DNA of 64,000 bases from Heterobilharzia americana (taxonomy: Eukaryota; Platyhelminthes; Trematoda; Strigeidida; Schistosomatidae). The position numbers and the translations under genes are program-made. The notes beneath the pieces are model-generated. The model worked only from the letters and a program-made list of their open reading frames with translations. It did no database searches and was not told the origin of the DNA. Shown here one piece after another: positions 1 to 10,479 of the stretch; the stretch's first letter is position 1, and every line of letters starts with the position of its first letter. The stretch covers positions 42,689,491 to 42,753,490 of the forward strand of contig OX104130.1 in NCBI GenBank assembly GCA_944470555.2, in the 5' to 3' direction.

Positions 1-534
1 TTACGTCATAAGGAAACATTTCATCACTTTAAACAGTAAACAAATACTTATTCAATAGAAACAAATCTCCATCTAGCCCCACTGCTCATATAGAAGTTGA
101 TTACTTACGAACGTGGTCCATTTCGGTTGTCTGACAATATCATTCCAATGGCACATCAAATAAGATACTCTTAGTGATTTATCCTTCGTATTCTATCCTG
201 CCTGACTTTTGCTACGGATGATTTTGTCAGGCATATAAAATGCTGAAGTGACCTAAGTCACCATGAAAAGCAATTGTAATTATTACTAGTAATAATAATG
301 ATAAAGTAGCAGTATTTATAATCTACTTAGCATTAAAATAAGCAAGAAGGAAAGCTAAGGATTTAGGTTGCCGTTTCTAAACAAACATGTTAATTAAACT
401 GATGCAGAAAAGCGCTTGTATCTCTAATTACCTGTTTTAAAACCAATGGAGGAGAACAGAAAGAGCTGCTTTACACTCAATCTTGTCAATACTGCGAATC
501 ATATTCGTATATCACCATCTAAACAGTCAGATAT
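1..534. other. AT-rich intergenic sequence
   Basis: I see no coding exon, RNA gene or recognisable repeat here. The stretch is AT-rich, with short runs such as the ATT/ATA-rich part near 275-300. Confidence 0.5.
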
Positions 535-735
535 CTTTGCAGGTTAGTATTCATCATGGACTGACATCAGTCTGAGAAAAGTTGGAAACCTAGGGAGGCT
601 GGACAGCTGTCTCGTCCTAGCATGGGACTCGCAGGGGTGAGCACTCATGAACCCCTCCCCCTAGGGATCAAACCCAGGGCCTTTAGGCTCCAAGGCCAGC
701 ACGTTACCACTGACCCACTGGTTCGAAACCCAATG
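535..735 (-). repeat. tRNA-derived SINE-like repeat with decayed hammerhead
   Basis: Read on the minus strand, 735 to 655 has a box-A-like stretch (GTCAGTGGTAACGTGCTGG) and a box-B-like stretch (GGGTTTGATCCCTA), as expected of an internal pol III promoter from a tRNA. Further 3' (636-601) is a hammerhead-like segment: a GTCC/GGAC stem closed by a short loop, then GAGAC where the consensus is GAAAC, then the self-complementary ACAGCTGT followed by C. The first core strand reads CTGCGAG rather than CTGATGA, so this copy is probably inactive. The pol III boxes followed by a hammerhead with a loop-less stem III are the architecture known for the Sm-alpha family of schistosomes. Family assignment is inference. 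Confidence 0.5.
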
Positions 736-924
736 GCTCATATTTCTGATTTCTCTCAGTTCACAATATAGCGCGACCTCCATCCAATGCCGCCATTGAG
801 TGACTGCCCACATGTTTAACTCCGTTGGTCGCACTCGTCACGACTTCTAATTGGAACTTTGATAATTACCTCTCGGAGCTAGTCACCAAAAAGTACTAGA
901 TTAGTTCATTTTGAACGTTTCGTG

Positions 925-1092
925 GGGATCTATTTACTGATCTCAGGTTGGTTGTCATCATGGAGTGACATCAGTTGGAGAACCAATGGGAACCTGGGAT
1001 CACTCGATAGCTGTTTCTTCCCAGTGTGGGACTCTTCATCAACTGATGTCAGCCTATGATGAATACCACCCTGAGATCAATAAATAAATCCC
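925..1092 (-). repeat. Inverted repeat enclosing hammerhead core
   Basis: The arms 925-977 and 1039-1092 are imperfect reverse complements: GGGATCTATTTACTGATCTC on the left matches GGGATTTATTTATTGATCTC read backwards from the right. Between them lies the hammerhead-like core at 1003-1042. The inner arm parts (TGACATCAGTT and AACTGATGTCA on the minus strand) would form stem I, with about 30 bases bulged out. The left end shares its sequence with the 3' part of the repeat at 535-735, so the two are related copies. Confidence 0.5.
1003..1042 (-). ncRNA. Hammerhead-ribozyme-like core
   Basis: On the minus strand the order is TTGATGA, a stem TCCC-ACACT-GGGA, then GAAAC, then AGCTATC. This fits the hammerhead layout (CUGANGA, stem II, GAAA, stem III, NUH cleavage site), with T for the first C and a two-base spacer on each side of stem II. 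Stem III would be very short and loop-less, as in schistosome and Penelope-type hammerheads. The cleavage triplet would be ATC, an allowed NUH. Activity cannot be judged from sequence, and the first-base change may abolish it. Confidence 0.4.
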
Positions 1093-1479
1093 AACTCACA
1101 ACTCTGAGATAATCTACCTACTAAATTATAAGTTATCATTCATCTTTATTAGGATTGGAAATTCCTGTTTCTGTTCTTACTATTTTCGTTGAAATTCCGA
1201 AATCCACACCAACATACCTCAAGTGTGTTATGTAATTGTAAACTCCAAGAATGTGCTTTGAATTTAAGGGGATATGAGCTGATGTGCATCAGTGAAATAA
1301 AAAGATATCCTTTTATTCGGTGAATCTGTTTATTCTTGCTTTGGGTAAAATCATCACGATACAAAAACATATGAGATTGTTAACCTTACAAAGAAAAGCT
1401 GTTTCCCCATCGTTCATATGCTGTCATACATCTCTCTAAAATTTATGTGCTATCCAGTAAAGCTTTAACTTACATAGTG

Positions 1480-1482
<3 letters not shown>

Positions 1483-1529
<47 letters not shown>
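1483..1529. repeat. (AT)n microsatellite
   Basis: About 47 bases of uninterrupted alternating A and T. Confidence 0.95.
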
Positions 1530-1532
<3 letters not shown>

Positions 1533-2178
1533 TCAGCGGCAGGTACTATCTTCAGCTTTAAATCACTAGCGCGGCTTATAGTTTACTATACTGCTGAGCT
1601 GCATCGATGGCTGACCTCTAGAATAAAGCCTGAATTAAATTAGGTACATAACAGTAAGAGAAGTCTAAATTTGCAAAGACTCGCTGCAGACTAATTTACG
1701 TTCCTGTTCCTCATTATAAGATATGAACGGATCAATGAAGTGCTCATTGTGCACAATATATGCTTTAAGGAAAGAATGGACACAATAATAATAAAACAGG
1801 AAATATACACCAATCATATTCAGGCTATTAAAAATAAAAATCATTCTAGTAACAAGTAAACAATGCAAAATAATTGGGTAGTATGATATTTTTAATGAGT
1901 TTCCTTGCTTAAACCCAATATATTAAAATTACTTGAAGTGCAAACTATATCATGTGCTATAGTTGCATCAAAATTGCACCTAAAAAATTATATCTTTTAA
2001 AAGTGCTTATTGATATTCAAAATGTATTATAAAACCGAGAAATATCAATGGAAAACACAGGAAATGATGAAAGTAGGTGATCAACTTCCATCCTCCATAA
2101 AACTAATTACTTCTGATAATGCTTTGCTCACATTACATGCACTCAATGAAATATATGATCTTTTAACACATTCTACAG
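1530..2178. other. AT-rich sequence, probably intron of Ly6 gene
   Basis: Nothing coding is visible. The reading frame open from 2010 runs into the Ly6 exon but has no Ly6 features before 2178, so this stretch is best read as intron ending at the acceptor near 2175-2178. Confidence 0.45.
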
Positions 2179-2564
2179 CTACTGCAATCGCCTGTTATTC
2201 TTGTGTGTCAGTCAACAAGAGCAACCCAGCTTGTGAAGACCCGGTTAGTGCTCATGTGCAAATTCAACGACCATGTCGTCAAACCATACCTGGACATGAT
2301 GGTTTTTTCTATGCACACTATTGTTCAAAAATCAAGGGTATCCGTCAAAAGGATGGTTTCAGTCTGCTGATACGAAGATGTTCTATGGATAAGCTTTCCG
2401 ACATACCAACTCATTGTGGACAATTTCAACTAGACGAAGATTTATATCACGGATGTATTGCAACTTGCTCCAAAGACTGGTGTAATGTCAACAATAAATC
2501 TTCAGTATCTGACTGGACTTTAATTTTATCTGTGCTTACTCTATTGTGTAATGTAGTAATCTAA
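2179..2564 (+). CDS. Ly6/uPAR three-finger protein, last exon
   Basis: This exon encodes about 128 residues with ten cysteines in Ly6/uPAR order, opening with CYSC and closing with CSKDWCN; the final Cys-Asn pair is the family hallmark. After the domain comes a short polar spacer and a hydrophobic end (WTLILSVLTLLCNVVI), the pattern of a GPI-anchor signal. The product is therefore likely a small extracellular protein held on the outer membrane. An acceptor-like pyrimidine run ending in ACAG lies at 2175-2178, so translation enters from an upstream exon in phase 1. The signal-peptide exon was not found. The frame is open from 2010, but that part lacks a signal peptide. Flatworms have many such surface proteins. 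Resemblance to the quiver/sleepless subgroup is possible but not shown. Confidence 0.75.
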
Positions 2565-2566
2565 AC

Positions 2567-2572
2567 AATAAA
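2567..2572 (+). promoter_or_regulatory. Poly(A) signal AATAAA
   Basis: A canonical AATAAA begins two bases after the TAA stop of the Ly6 exon. If used, the 3' UTR is very short. Confidence 0.4.
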
Positions 2573-2879
2573 CAAAGGCTTTTTCAAATTATTGCAAGGT
2601 TATGAAAATCAAGTCAAAGTATTTCAGTGACTACTAATAAGTTTTTATATATGTTAAATTTTGAACCCAATAGTTACTGTATGTTTATTAAAACTAACAA
2701 ACTACTGAGACTTGAGCAGTCAGAAAGTGTCAAACGCCCTCACAACTCTGCCAGGACTCAATTTCCCTTAGATCAACATCAACCTTGGAGGTTTTTAATG
2801 TAGGTATAGAATTAGGGCATCACAAAGCGCAGAAGCGATTCGAATGTATACTGACAGTCTACACAATGATCACAAACAG

Positions 2880-4820
2880 TAGTGAGTAGAGAAGTCAAAA
2901 GACATGGGAAAGGCAACAGCGATAGGCAACACTACAGGGTTACTTACACTGATTCGAGAAACTAGGATGAAAAGGTGAATGGTTAGCGAGGCTGTGGCGG
3001 AGAAGGATGAGTCTATGGTTTACTTGCAGGGGACACGACAGGAACGATGGGCTAAACACTTAGAGGAATGGTTCAACCAACCTCCAGCTACTGTTGTGTT
3101 CCCGCTATCTAGTCGGGTCCTGAATGGAATGTTGAGGTAGGCCTTCCGACTTTTGTAGAAGTTGGAAAGGTTGTGAGTACCGTGAAACAAGTTAGAGCAG
3201 TAGAATCGGGTTGCCTAGTAACGGAGGCATTTAAGAAATGGTCGACGATTATTACTTGAATGAATTAAATTAGCTAGCGTATAGAAATCACGTATGAGCT
3301 CTGACTGATTTTAATCACTGATTTTACGTCTTTAAGAAAGAAAAGAAATTTTCCTATGATAACCATAGGGTTATCAGTCTACCGGGTATTGTGTTCAAGA
3401 CCAATCATTAGATATCTAAGTAAAGCTGGCCAACAGCGAATCTCAGAAAATAAGACAGGTTTTTAGGGTTTATAGACCATGGGTGTATCGATCATATATT
3501 TACCTTCTGCCAGGTCATGAAACGTAGGCACACCTTACTGGCTCCTGATACCAGCCGTACTTCTTAAACCTGAAGGTGTCCTTCGACTCTGTCAGTCGAC
3601 AGGTCAGATGATAGTGTATCTCACCGAAGAAGTGGCAGGCAAGTACATTAACCCATCGAAAGCTACGTATTCGAACGTCTGTCGGCGTGTTAGAACCTAT
3701 TGCAAGTAATCAGGTGACTAGTAGCAGTATCCGTCAAAGATGTCCACTCTCCATTCTCATTTGGTTTCTTCGTAGACATAGTTATGTAATTCTTCATCTC
3801 TTTGTCTAACTTTAGAGGAATTGATCTTGTCACATAAGACTCTTTAGTAGACCTGGAGCAGACTGATGATATCTTTGAGTAAAGTGAAGATGCCGAGTCA
3901 TCCGGACATCTTAAGTGGAAATTTGAGAATATCTGTGATGCACTTATCATCATCTAAATGCTATTTTTTGCTTCAGAACTGGTTTTTTTGTTGTCTTGTC
4001 TAACAATGGGGAGCGAAGTGGTTGGGCGTCTTGACCAATTCACTTACTTTGGAGGTCGGATTAGATATAACAGGTCAGTGGCCGACGAAATTTCCGTTTG
4101 GATACACAAGGTTTGCTTGAATTTTGCCATTTTACGCAATTTAGGAAGTCGGCATGGTATCCAACAGCCCACTGAGGACCGAATAAACTTTGCTGTAGTT
4201 CACGCAGTTCTACCGTATGACTGTGAACTAAGATCATCAAAGGTAGAAGATATGAAGAGGCTTCACCTTTTCAATCAGCGTTTCCTTTGTATCATTAGTC
4301 AGGCGTTGTGGAACTATTGTCTCAGTACAGTATAAACCAGGCATAGAGTTTTAGGTAGAAGAGGGAAGTCAGTTGACGAGGTAGTGAGAATTCCTTGATT
4401 CATATGGGTGGGACAGGTATTACACATGCATGATTACAGTCTGTCTACTCTCACAAAGTTCGCTGAAGCAGGTCTAGTCAGGAGAAAAGTCAGAAGTGGT
4501 CAGACTCAAAAATGGCCAATGAAATCTATAGTGCTCGTTTAAGCTTTTTAAGTGAATGAAGAACACTGGGGTTTGGGTCCACGTGGTAGAAAAAACCCAG
4601 TAGTTGAAGGCTCAAGGTGATATGGCTTAGAAGCAATCTCAGTGACGCAGTTGCAGCCTTACATTGTCTTCCTTTTGATCACCGTACCAAATTTAGTATT
4701 ACTATTATTACTATTGCACCCCTTCTGGTTCCTTTCTTATGACTTCCTACCACTTAGACTTTCTTCATTACTCCTCTATCGTTCATTTTGATGTCTTCTA
4801 CCTTGATGTGTTGATAAAAG
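2880..4820 (+). mobile_element. Decayed RTE-type LINE
   Basis: Broken reading frames follow the order of an RTE-clade polyprotein. First comes a linker close to that of the copy at 14780-16135 (shared wording: VSEAVAEKDES, then QERWAKHLEEWFNQPPATVV). Next are short RT pieces near 3300-3660, then the C-terminal part (3958-4335) with GSEVVGRLDQFTYFGGRI, which matches the LxxFTYLGS region after the polymerase. The tail near 4380-4560 (GQVLHMHDYSLSTL, then RSGQTQKWPMKS) is the usual RTE 3' end. Many stops and frameshifts show it is dead. The endonuclease part is missing. Confidence 0.75.
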
Positions 4821-4976
4821 GTCTGGCAACATTAATTGTCTCATACTGATCCTGGCTGACAAATATCGATACGTGTGTTTGCAATCACTTGTAAAAGTGA
4901 TATATTAGGCTGCTTTTTTGCGAGAGGAAGTAAAACATAATCCTAAAAATAAATTGGCTTGAATAACTCGCAGCAT

Positions 4977-5255
4977 CTAACATTTGATAAGGTTTACTAC
5001 GAGCCATTGTAACCAATTTTTAGCCACTTCACCAAGAGTTCTCAACCACTGATTTATTTCGTCTCGAGGATCCCAACTAGGCAGTCTGTATCTTCCAACA
5101 CGACTCAGAACAACAGTAAGAGATTGCATCGACTGCTGCTGCGTTTCGGTCTGGCCACCCTGAACCCTCTTCCAACCTAACCCAGCCCCCCCCCCCCCAC
5201 CTAGCATGCCACATCCAGGTAGGCGGTGGCTTGGCATGCTATGACAGAGAATCAA
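4977..5255 (-). mobile_element. RTE-type LINE 3' end fragment
   Basis: A 92-codon open frame reads GLGWKRVQGGQTETQQQSMQ, then RLPSWDPRDEINQWLRTLGE, the conserved last part of RTE polyproteins (GWKK.RGGQTKTW, then WGPRDxRNQWLETL). Only the 3' end is present, as is usual for 5'-truncated LINE copies. It lies about 290 bases beyond the SIRT7 stop codon on the same strand and may form part of that gene's 3' UTR. A run of ten C (5187-5197 region) interrupts it as poly-Gly. Confidence 0.75.
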
Positions 5256-5542
5256 AGTTAATATTGAAAAGATTTTACGTGAGAAGAAACAAATTTACAT
5301 CTTAATAACTAGCAATACTTTAAATGACACCACGGAGTCAACAAAGAGATAGCATACCATAACAAGACACAACTCTATTAGAAAAGGAACTATGACTGTC
5401 GTAAATGCATTTTATCCTTTACAGTGGTATTAGTTTTCCTCATATAAGAGCGAAGTACAAAGCGTAGAAACATAGAACAATACCACCAAAATTTCTTGAG
5501 CAACTATGCAGTAGGGCATAACAAAATAGTAATAATAATAAA

Positions 5543-6610
5543 TCATAGTGAGGAAAACGGAATATTTGGACGGGTACGAGTGCACTCCTCTTCTGGAGAT
5601 AAAGATAGCCCTACAGAAAAAAGAGGGTCATATTTGACATCATACTCTGGAACATTTATTTGTAAATGCTCTAACATGACAGAACGAAACAACTCATCAC
5701 AAGGAACACGAAGCACTAAATCAGCAACCCCATCTTTACAAGTCGGTTGTAAATTGACAATAACTAAGCGACAATTTCCACGAGAATCAGAACTTGAAGT
5801 AAATTTGGAAGTGCAGTTAGAAGGTGATGATTTCATTGTGATTTTCTGCAATGACCCTTTTCGAACACATCTACCAAGGCCGTTCGGCCACAAGAATTGA
5901 TAATTGCGTAAAACAGTTAAAGATGAACCAACAACAATAATTAACCTAGCAGGTGTGTCCAAAGGATCAGAAGAAACACATGGCGTATCACCCACTGCAG
6001 TAGATTTGGAGAGGTCTTGGCACTCTATCTTTATTGCAGGACGCATTCTTTTGAACCACGGAGATCCTATAAGATACTTGATTGATTCTTCATTAGGACG
6101 TTTACATCCACGGTCCAAAAGTTTACAGTCTTTTGAAGTAGATGTAACAGCATCTCGAAGAGCTTTGCGACCATGTACAGCATCTATTGCCGATTGAATG
6201 CGATATATTTCCGCTAGTCCCATTTCAGGCTGACGTTCAAAAAAGTGCACAACAACATCCCTCAATAAAGGCGCTTTCGTAAGAACTTCTGAATCTGTTG
6301 GAACAAATGAATTCCTTGCACTATATAATTGCTGTATCTCTTTGAGACTTATACTTCTAAATGACTTAGCTAACTTTCTTGCAGCATATCGATAACTTAA
6401 CATTAGACTTTCATTTGATACATTTGTTTTGTATTTGGATACTGCTAACTGTTCAGCTGTTTGCCGTAATACACCACTCGCTATCAAACTCTCAACGGGA
6501 TGTAAATCTCGACAGCGAGGACATAAACGCCCAGTAAAATGATATGAACGAGAAGTTGTTTCAGCAACATCAAATATCCGGAAAACACTGTATTCACAGG
6601 CAATGCATTG
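5543..6610 (-). CDS. Sirtuin (SIRT7 type), last exon
   Basis: The exon starts after a strong acceptor (pyrimidine tract ending TTTTTTTAG at 6611-6620), in phase 0, and ends at TGA 5543-5545. It encodes 355 residues. QCIAC begins the exon and CPRC follows 25 residues later: the four zinc-binding cysteines of the sirtuin small domain. Later come VVHFFE, IVVGSSLTVL (the sirtuin GSSL NAD-contact motif), RLVIVNLQPTCKD and VPEYDVKYDPLFS, all in the order of animal SIRT7. The enzyme would remove acyl groups from lysines using NAD+. SIRT7 is nuclear and nucleolar. There are insertions relative to the compact vertebrate protein: about 80 residues after the second cysteine pair, about 75 before GSSL, and about 20 before IVNLQ. 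Confidence 0.88.
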   Translation of the reverse strand, partial: QCIACEYSVFRIFDVAETTSRSYHFTGRLCPRCRDLHPVESLIASGVLRQTAEQLAVSKYKTNVSNESLMLSYRYAARKLAKSFRSISLKEIQQLYSARNSFVPTDSEVLTKAPLLRDVVVHFFERQPEMGLAEIYRIQSAIDAVHGRKALRDAVTSTSKDCKLLDRGCKRPNEESIKYLIGSPWFKRMRPAIKIECQDLSKSTAVGDTPCVSSDPLDTPARLIIVVGSSLTVLRNYQFLWPNGLGRCVRKGSLQKITMKSSPSNCTSKFTSSSDSRGNCRLVIVNLQPTCKDGVADLVLRVPCDELFRSVMLEHLQINVPEYDVKYDPLFSVGLSLSPEEECTRTRPNIPFSSL

Positions 6611-8170
6611 CTAAAAAAAGAAAACAATAATTAACCCTGACTAGAACGTTTTTCATTCATTAACTTCAGAGAAAAAACCTTAAATTATAAGGTAAAGCTG
6701 CTAGACTTTATTTAAGTGGGGGTGATATACGGAAAACAATACAAGCGAATTCTTAGGGTACAGTTTATTTGATTTACTGGGCTTCGTATTTGAAGTATGG
6801 TCCCTGGAGTCCCCAATCCACACTCAGGTAAACAAGTCAACGTGCCACCATACACAAAAGGAAATCAGTTCAAATCCTCAAACTTCATAATAGTACACCA
6901 AAAGGATTTCAATTGGAAAATAAAGATATTGAAGCAAACAAAATAAAAAAACAGAAATCCTAATTCACTGGAAATAAGTTGTTTCAGCAACTAAGCAAGA
7001 CTGTTAGTTCACAAACGATAGGTTTGGTTACCACTCTGGTGATCAGCTGCTGAATAGCGATCATCTGAACTTTTACGAGCTTTAATGTCGAAAATGACTT
7101 GAATACACTACCCGCAAAACATGTGTATGGCTGTAGCTTCCGTTCGACTTCGAAGAATTATAGCATCCTTCGATTACTCTTACAGGAGAAAAAAAGAATT
7201 TATTTTAGCAACTATCATACTTCAGCGTTGTTTAAATTTTGATGAAGTATATCAATCTACTGATCAAACTTACGCGATGAAACGTCAAAGCTAAAACACT
7301 ATTACCATGGTTTAATGCATATTATCATCGACATACCAAACCATATGGGAATTTCAAGACTACCTTGCAAAAAGAATAACTGCATTTTCATAAACCGTCG
7401 ACATACTACTTCCTATCACCGTCATCTAACAAGAAAAGGGGACTCAGACCCACAAAAAATTGGGTCAGCTTTCATTTATTTAAACCTACAGTACTGTCAA
7501 CTAACTTGAGAGATGAATGATAAAGCTCTTCTCAAACTACATACTACGATTTTCACGTAAAGTAAGGCACTTCATATTTAACTCCTACCGACTGGTCATT
7601 CGACAGTCCCTTAGGCCTATCAGCAAATACAAAAACTAATTGGGGCTGGGGATCGAACAACTAACAACTCTTTTACTTTTATAAACATCCAGACCATAGT
7701 TGTTACGAATGTCCTGGAAGGAGTCGAACGCTGAGTCTGATTGAATCTTTATAAGAATATATTTTAATATAATTCCAGTGTGTTCAGAAAACCAAAGTAA
7801 GATATTTCTGAACGTTTCGATGTGTAAGCCACAGCTTCACTAGAATATACCCGTATGTTCTGCTGAAGAAGCTGTTGCTTACGCAGCGAAACACTCAGAA
7901 ATATCTTGCTTTGATTTTCTAAACACGCTGGACTTATATTAAAATCTACTCTCTTACTTTTCTTTAGTCTAAGGAGTAAGTTCTAATACTAACGACGAAT
8001 AAACTATATGCTTAATTCGAATATTGTATCATTTTTATCTGGATGTATCTGTCTCATTCCTAAAAGAAGCTTCAGGACTTTTTACATCAACAACTTAATA
8101 GGACAAAAAAGGAAACCATTTTAAGCAATATGTATCAAGTAGATAAACTGATCACATTAAATATACTTAC
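6611..8170 (-). other. Intron of the SIRT7-like gene
   Basis: Bordered by the donor GTAAGT at 8170-8165 and the acceptor at 6611. It contains the foldback repeat at 7761-7947. I see nothing else coding in it. Confidence 0.8.
7761..7947. repeat. 80-bp-arm foldback repeat with hammerhead-like core
   Basis: Arms 7761-7840 and 7868-7947 are imperfect reverse complements around a 27-base spacer. Matching starts with ATTTTAATATAAT.CCAG at the outer ends and runs through AGATATTTCTGA and CACAGCTTC-like inner ends. On the plus strand the right arm reads CTGAAGA (7863-7869), GCTG...CAGC (stem of 4, 7871-7887), then GAAAC (7888-7892). That matches the catalytic strands of a hammerhead ribozyme, but no clear stem III or cleavage triplet follows. 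It may be a Penelope-type terminal repeat pair; a Penelope-like RT fragment lies 1.1 kb away in the next intron. Confidence 0.5.
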
Positions 8171-8269
8171 TTCAATAAACAAATTACCATGCAATTCTGA
8201 AAGTTTTTCACGTTTCAAGCCACTACGTATGTGCAAGCCATCAACATTTTGAGAAACCACGTGTCGAAC
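8171..8269 (-). CDS. Sirtuin (SIRT7 type), exon with catalytic His
   Basis: A 99-base exon encoding 33 residues, phase 0 at both ends. It reads [13 protein letters not shown], then IRSGL, then [19 protein letters not shown] contacts NAD and the ribose. The His in ELHGN is the general base of sirtuins. The acceptor is CTATAATCTTAG just before 8269, and the donor GTAAGT follows at 8170. It joins in frame to QCIAC in the next exon. Confidence 0.88.
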
Positions 8270-9009
8270 CTAAGATTATAGAAAAAAAGAAATGTCTTTT
8301 CATTCAATATAACTTGATGAATAAACAACTTGCTCAATACAATTAGTCTCTCATATTAAAGTCAGATAGTGTAAACACGCAAATAAATTACTACATTGTT
8401 TAAATGTTCCCTATCAAGCTTATTCAAGCAGTATCGTACCTTTTTTATAAACTTTCGTAGTCATTCAGTGAGACGCATACATATTTGCCTGAGTAATTTA
8501 AAAAGCATCCCTTAAAGTATCCATTCATATAAATACTTGCAATATTTGGCTAGAATACACTACCCCATTAGTTTAGATTACGTCAATCAACAACGCGTAG
8601 ACATTCCAGAGTAGTTAACAAGAAAATCTATACGCCACTTGAGCTACAGACCTAACAGCATAGTAAGTAAAACAATTGAGATAGGTGTCAATACTTTTTC
8701 CTGACTAATCTACAACAAATCTCCCATTGCGTGTTGGTATGTGAGAAAGAGCGAAAAAACTACACCCATAAATTTCAGTCATATAAGTACTATTTCTTTT
8801 CAACAACTTATAGCAAACCTCTACAGTCACATTTTTAGTTGACACTGGGTGATGACTAAATCTTCCGGGATATCTCCCATTCAATAGTGTTGCTTTAAGA
8901 ATTTCGATTTCAACATCCACCGTGTCTTCTGAACAGATTTTATGAATTCTGGAACACAACGAGTGGATGAAGCAGCTTTTATTACTAAGAAGTACCTAAC
9001 TACTGAAGT

Positions 9010-9240
9010 ATGTACAGAAGACAGATAGACGACACTTTTCTAATTTGTGATGAAACAAGTTCAGTTGATGAACTCCTTAGACGATTCCATGATTATTACT
9101 TGTCTATAAAATTCACTATGGAAGAATTACATCCGGTACTTTACTTCTTAGACGTGATGTTAAAGAAACGGGATGATAGTTCACTTCAAATGTCAATCTA
9201 AAGCAAGCCAACCTGGACTGAACAGTTCACGAACACTAAT
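9010..9240 (+). mobile_element. Penelope-like element RT fragment
   Basis: The frame reads QIDDTFLICD, then LLRRFHDYYLSIKFTMEE, then LYFLDVMLKKRDD, then an in-frame TAA at 9199-9201, then SKPTWTEQFTNTNS. This order (R.VDDTF, IKFT.E, FLDV...DG, YRKPTWT..F) is that of Penelope-like reverse transcriptases, with a stop where Tyr of YRKP would be. The two catalytic Asp are present in IDDTF. Weak similarity continues in other frames to about 9660. It is a short dead copy inside a SIRT7 intron. Confidence 0.65.
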
Positions 9241-10285
9241 AGTTGATATTCCCCAGCTTTCATATAATTTGACATCGCTTGAAGGATAGGTTGCTACTTA
9301 CGTCCATATCTATGTGTATCTACAAATTCACATACCCCTGTGGAGCCTAGTATACTGAACGTTGTAAGCAGGGTCTCCGGAAACGCGTTTCAAAACACTA
9401 GCCCGGTTTGGTTAACCAAAGGCAACGGAAGGACAACAGCGTCATCTATATGAGAACACTCACTTGAGTCACATAGTTCAGCTTCTCAAGATTCATCTTT
9501 TAAGGTAATTTACGGAGTAAGACCAAGTTATTCTAAAGGTTTATGTTTCCATCACTTATGAATATCTAAAGCATCAGCTATACATGGTCAAAAGCGGAAA
9601 CTGTGTATTCAAAAGCGTTTTGTCGAACCGAGGTCTACCGAGGCCTTAACAATGCATTTTGGTTTGCTGGTTGGTTTAATTTCACTTCACTTTGTAGACT
9701 TCAGTTCAATCATCATTTTGTACTTCTTAGACAGTATTAGACCTTTATTTCACCTCTTGAAATCAATTCTACCTTTTCAATAACTCCTTTTTCATTTCAT
9801 CCACTTGAACCAATCCTTTTTCTACCACCAACTGTATCCTATGCTTCATTTTAGAAATATCAGTCTATTTTCATTAATTCTAATGATACTCCTTGACTTA
9901 CTGAGTCTATCATTTAAGCCTAACAATGGAACCTACCAATATCACATAACAGCTTAATCATCATCAATACCAACAATGGACGAAGCATCACTGGACAACG
10001 GTCCAAGCTGCCACATATCATGCCAGCACATCAAGTAACAAAGCAATAAAACAGTCAACGATGATGATAAATACAAGTCTACTAAACCACGCCTATCTCC
10101 AATAGTCAAAATGATAATACTTCCCCTCTCTAATTCAAATAGATTTGGATTAGGATGAGAAGTCCTGATTGGGCGGCCAGTGTGAGTAAGTAAGATCAAG
10201 TGATAGAAACATGTCGCGAATTTACACGGCAGTTAGGCGAAACCCTTGATGACTGGGGTGAAATAAAAATCTGAGCAGCAGTTGG

Positions 10286-10352
10286 GTCTCATAGCTCAGT
10301 TGGTAGAGCAGCTAACAGGAAACCTGTTCGAATCCTACCGCAGCCCAAATTC
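10286..10352 (+). repeat. tRNA-like SINE head (tRNA pseudogene)
   Basis: TAGCTCAGTTGGTAGAGC is a textbook box A / D-arm and GTTCGAATCC a textbook box B / T-loop, so the internal pol III promoter is intact. Only about 20 bases separate D-arm and T-loop, so most of the anticodon arm is gone, and the acceptor ends pair poorly. It is therefore not a working tRNA. It fits a tRNA-derived SINE head or a decayed tRNA. Confidence 0.55.
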
Positions 10353-10479
10353 TCATCTCACTTTCAATCACCACTTAGTATCAACAAGATTAAAGATAAA
10401 AAATGAAAAATCGGTCGAAAGCAGTAGACAATAGTAAGAGAGGAAGAAGGAATGAGAGAATGAATTCAGTATAGTGATT

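Noticed and set aside
5496..6197. Open frames on the plus strand opposite the SIRT7 exon
   Set aside because: They are the antisense of a well-supported sirtuin exon and show no domain of their own.
10286..10352. Functional tRNA gene
   Set aside because: The anticodon arm is mostly absent and the acceptor ends do not pair.
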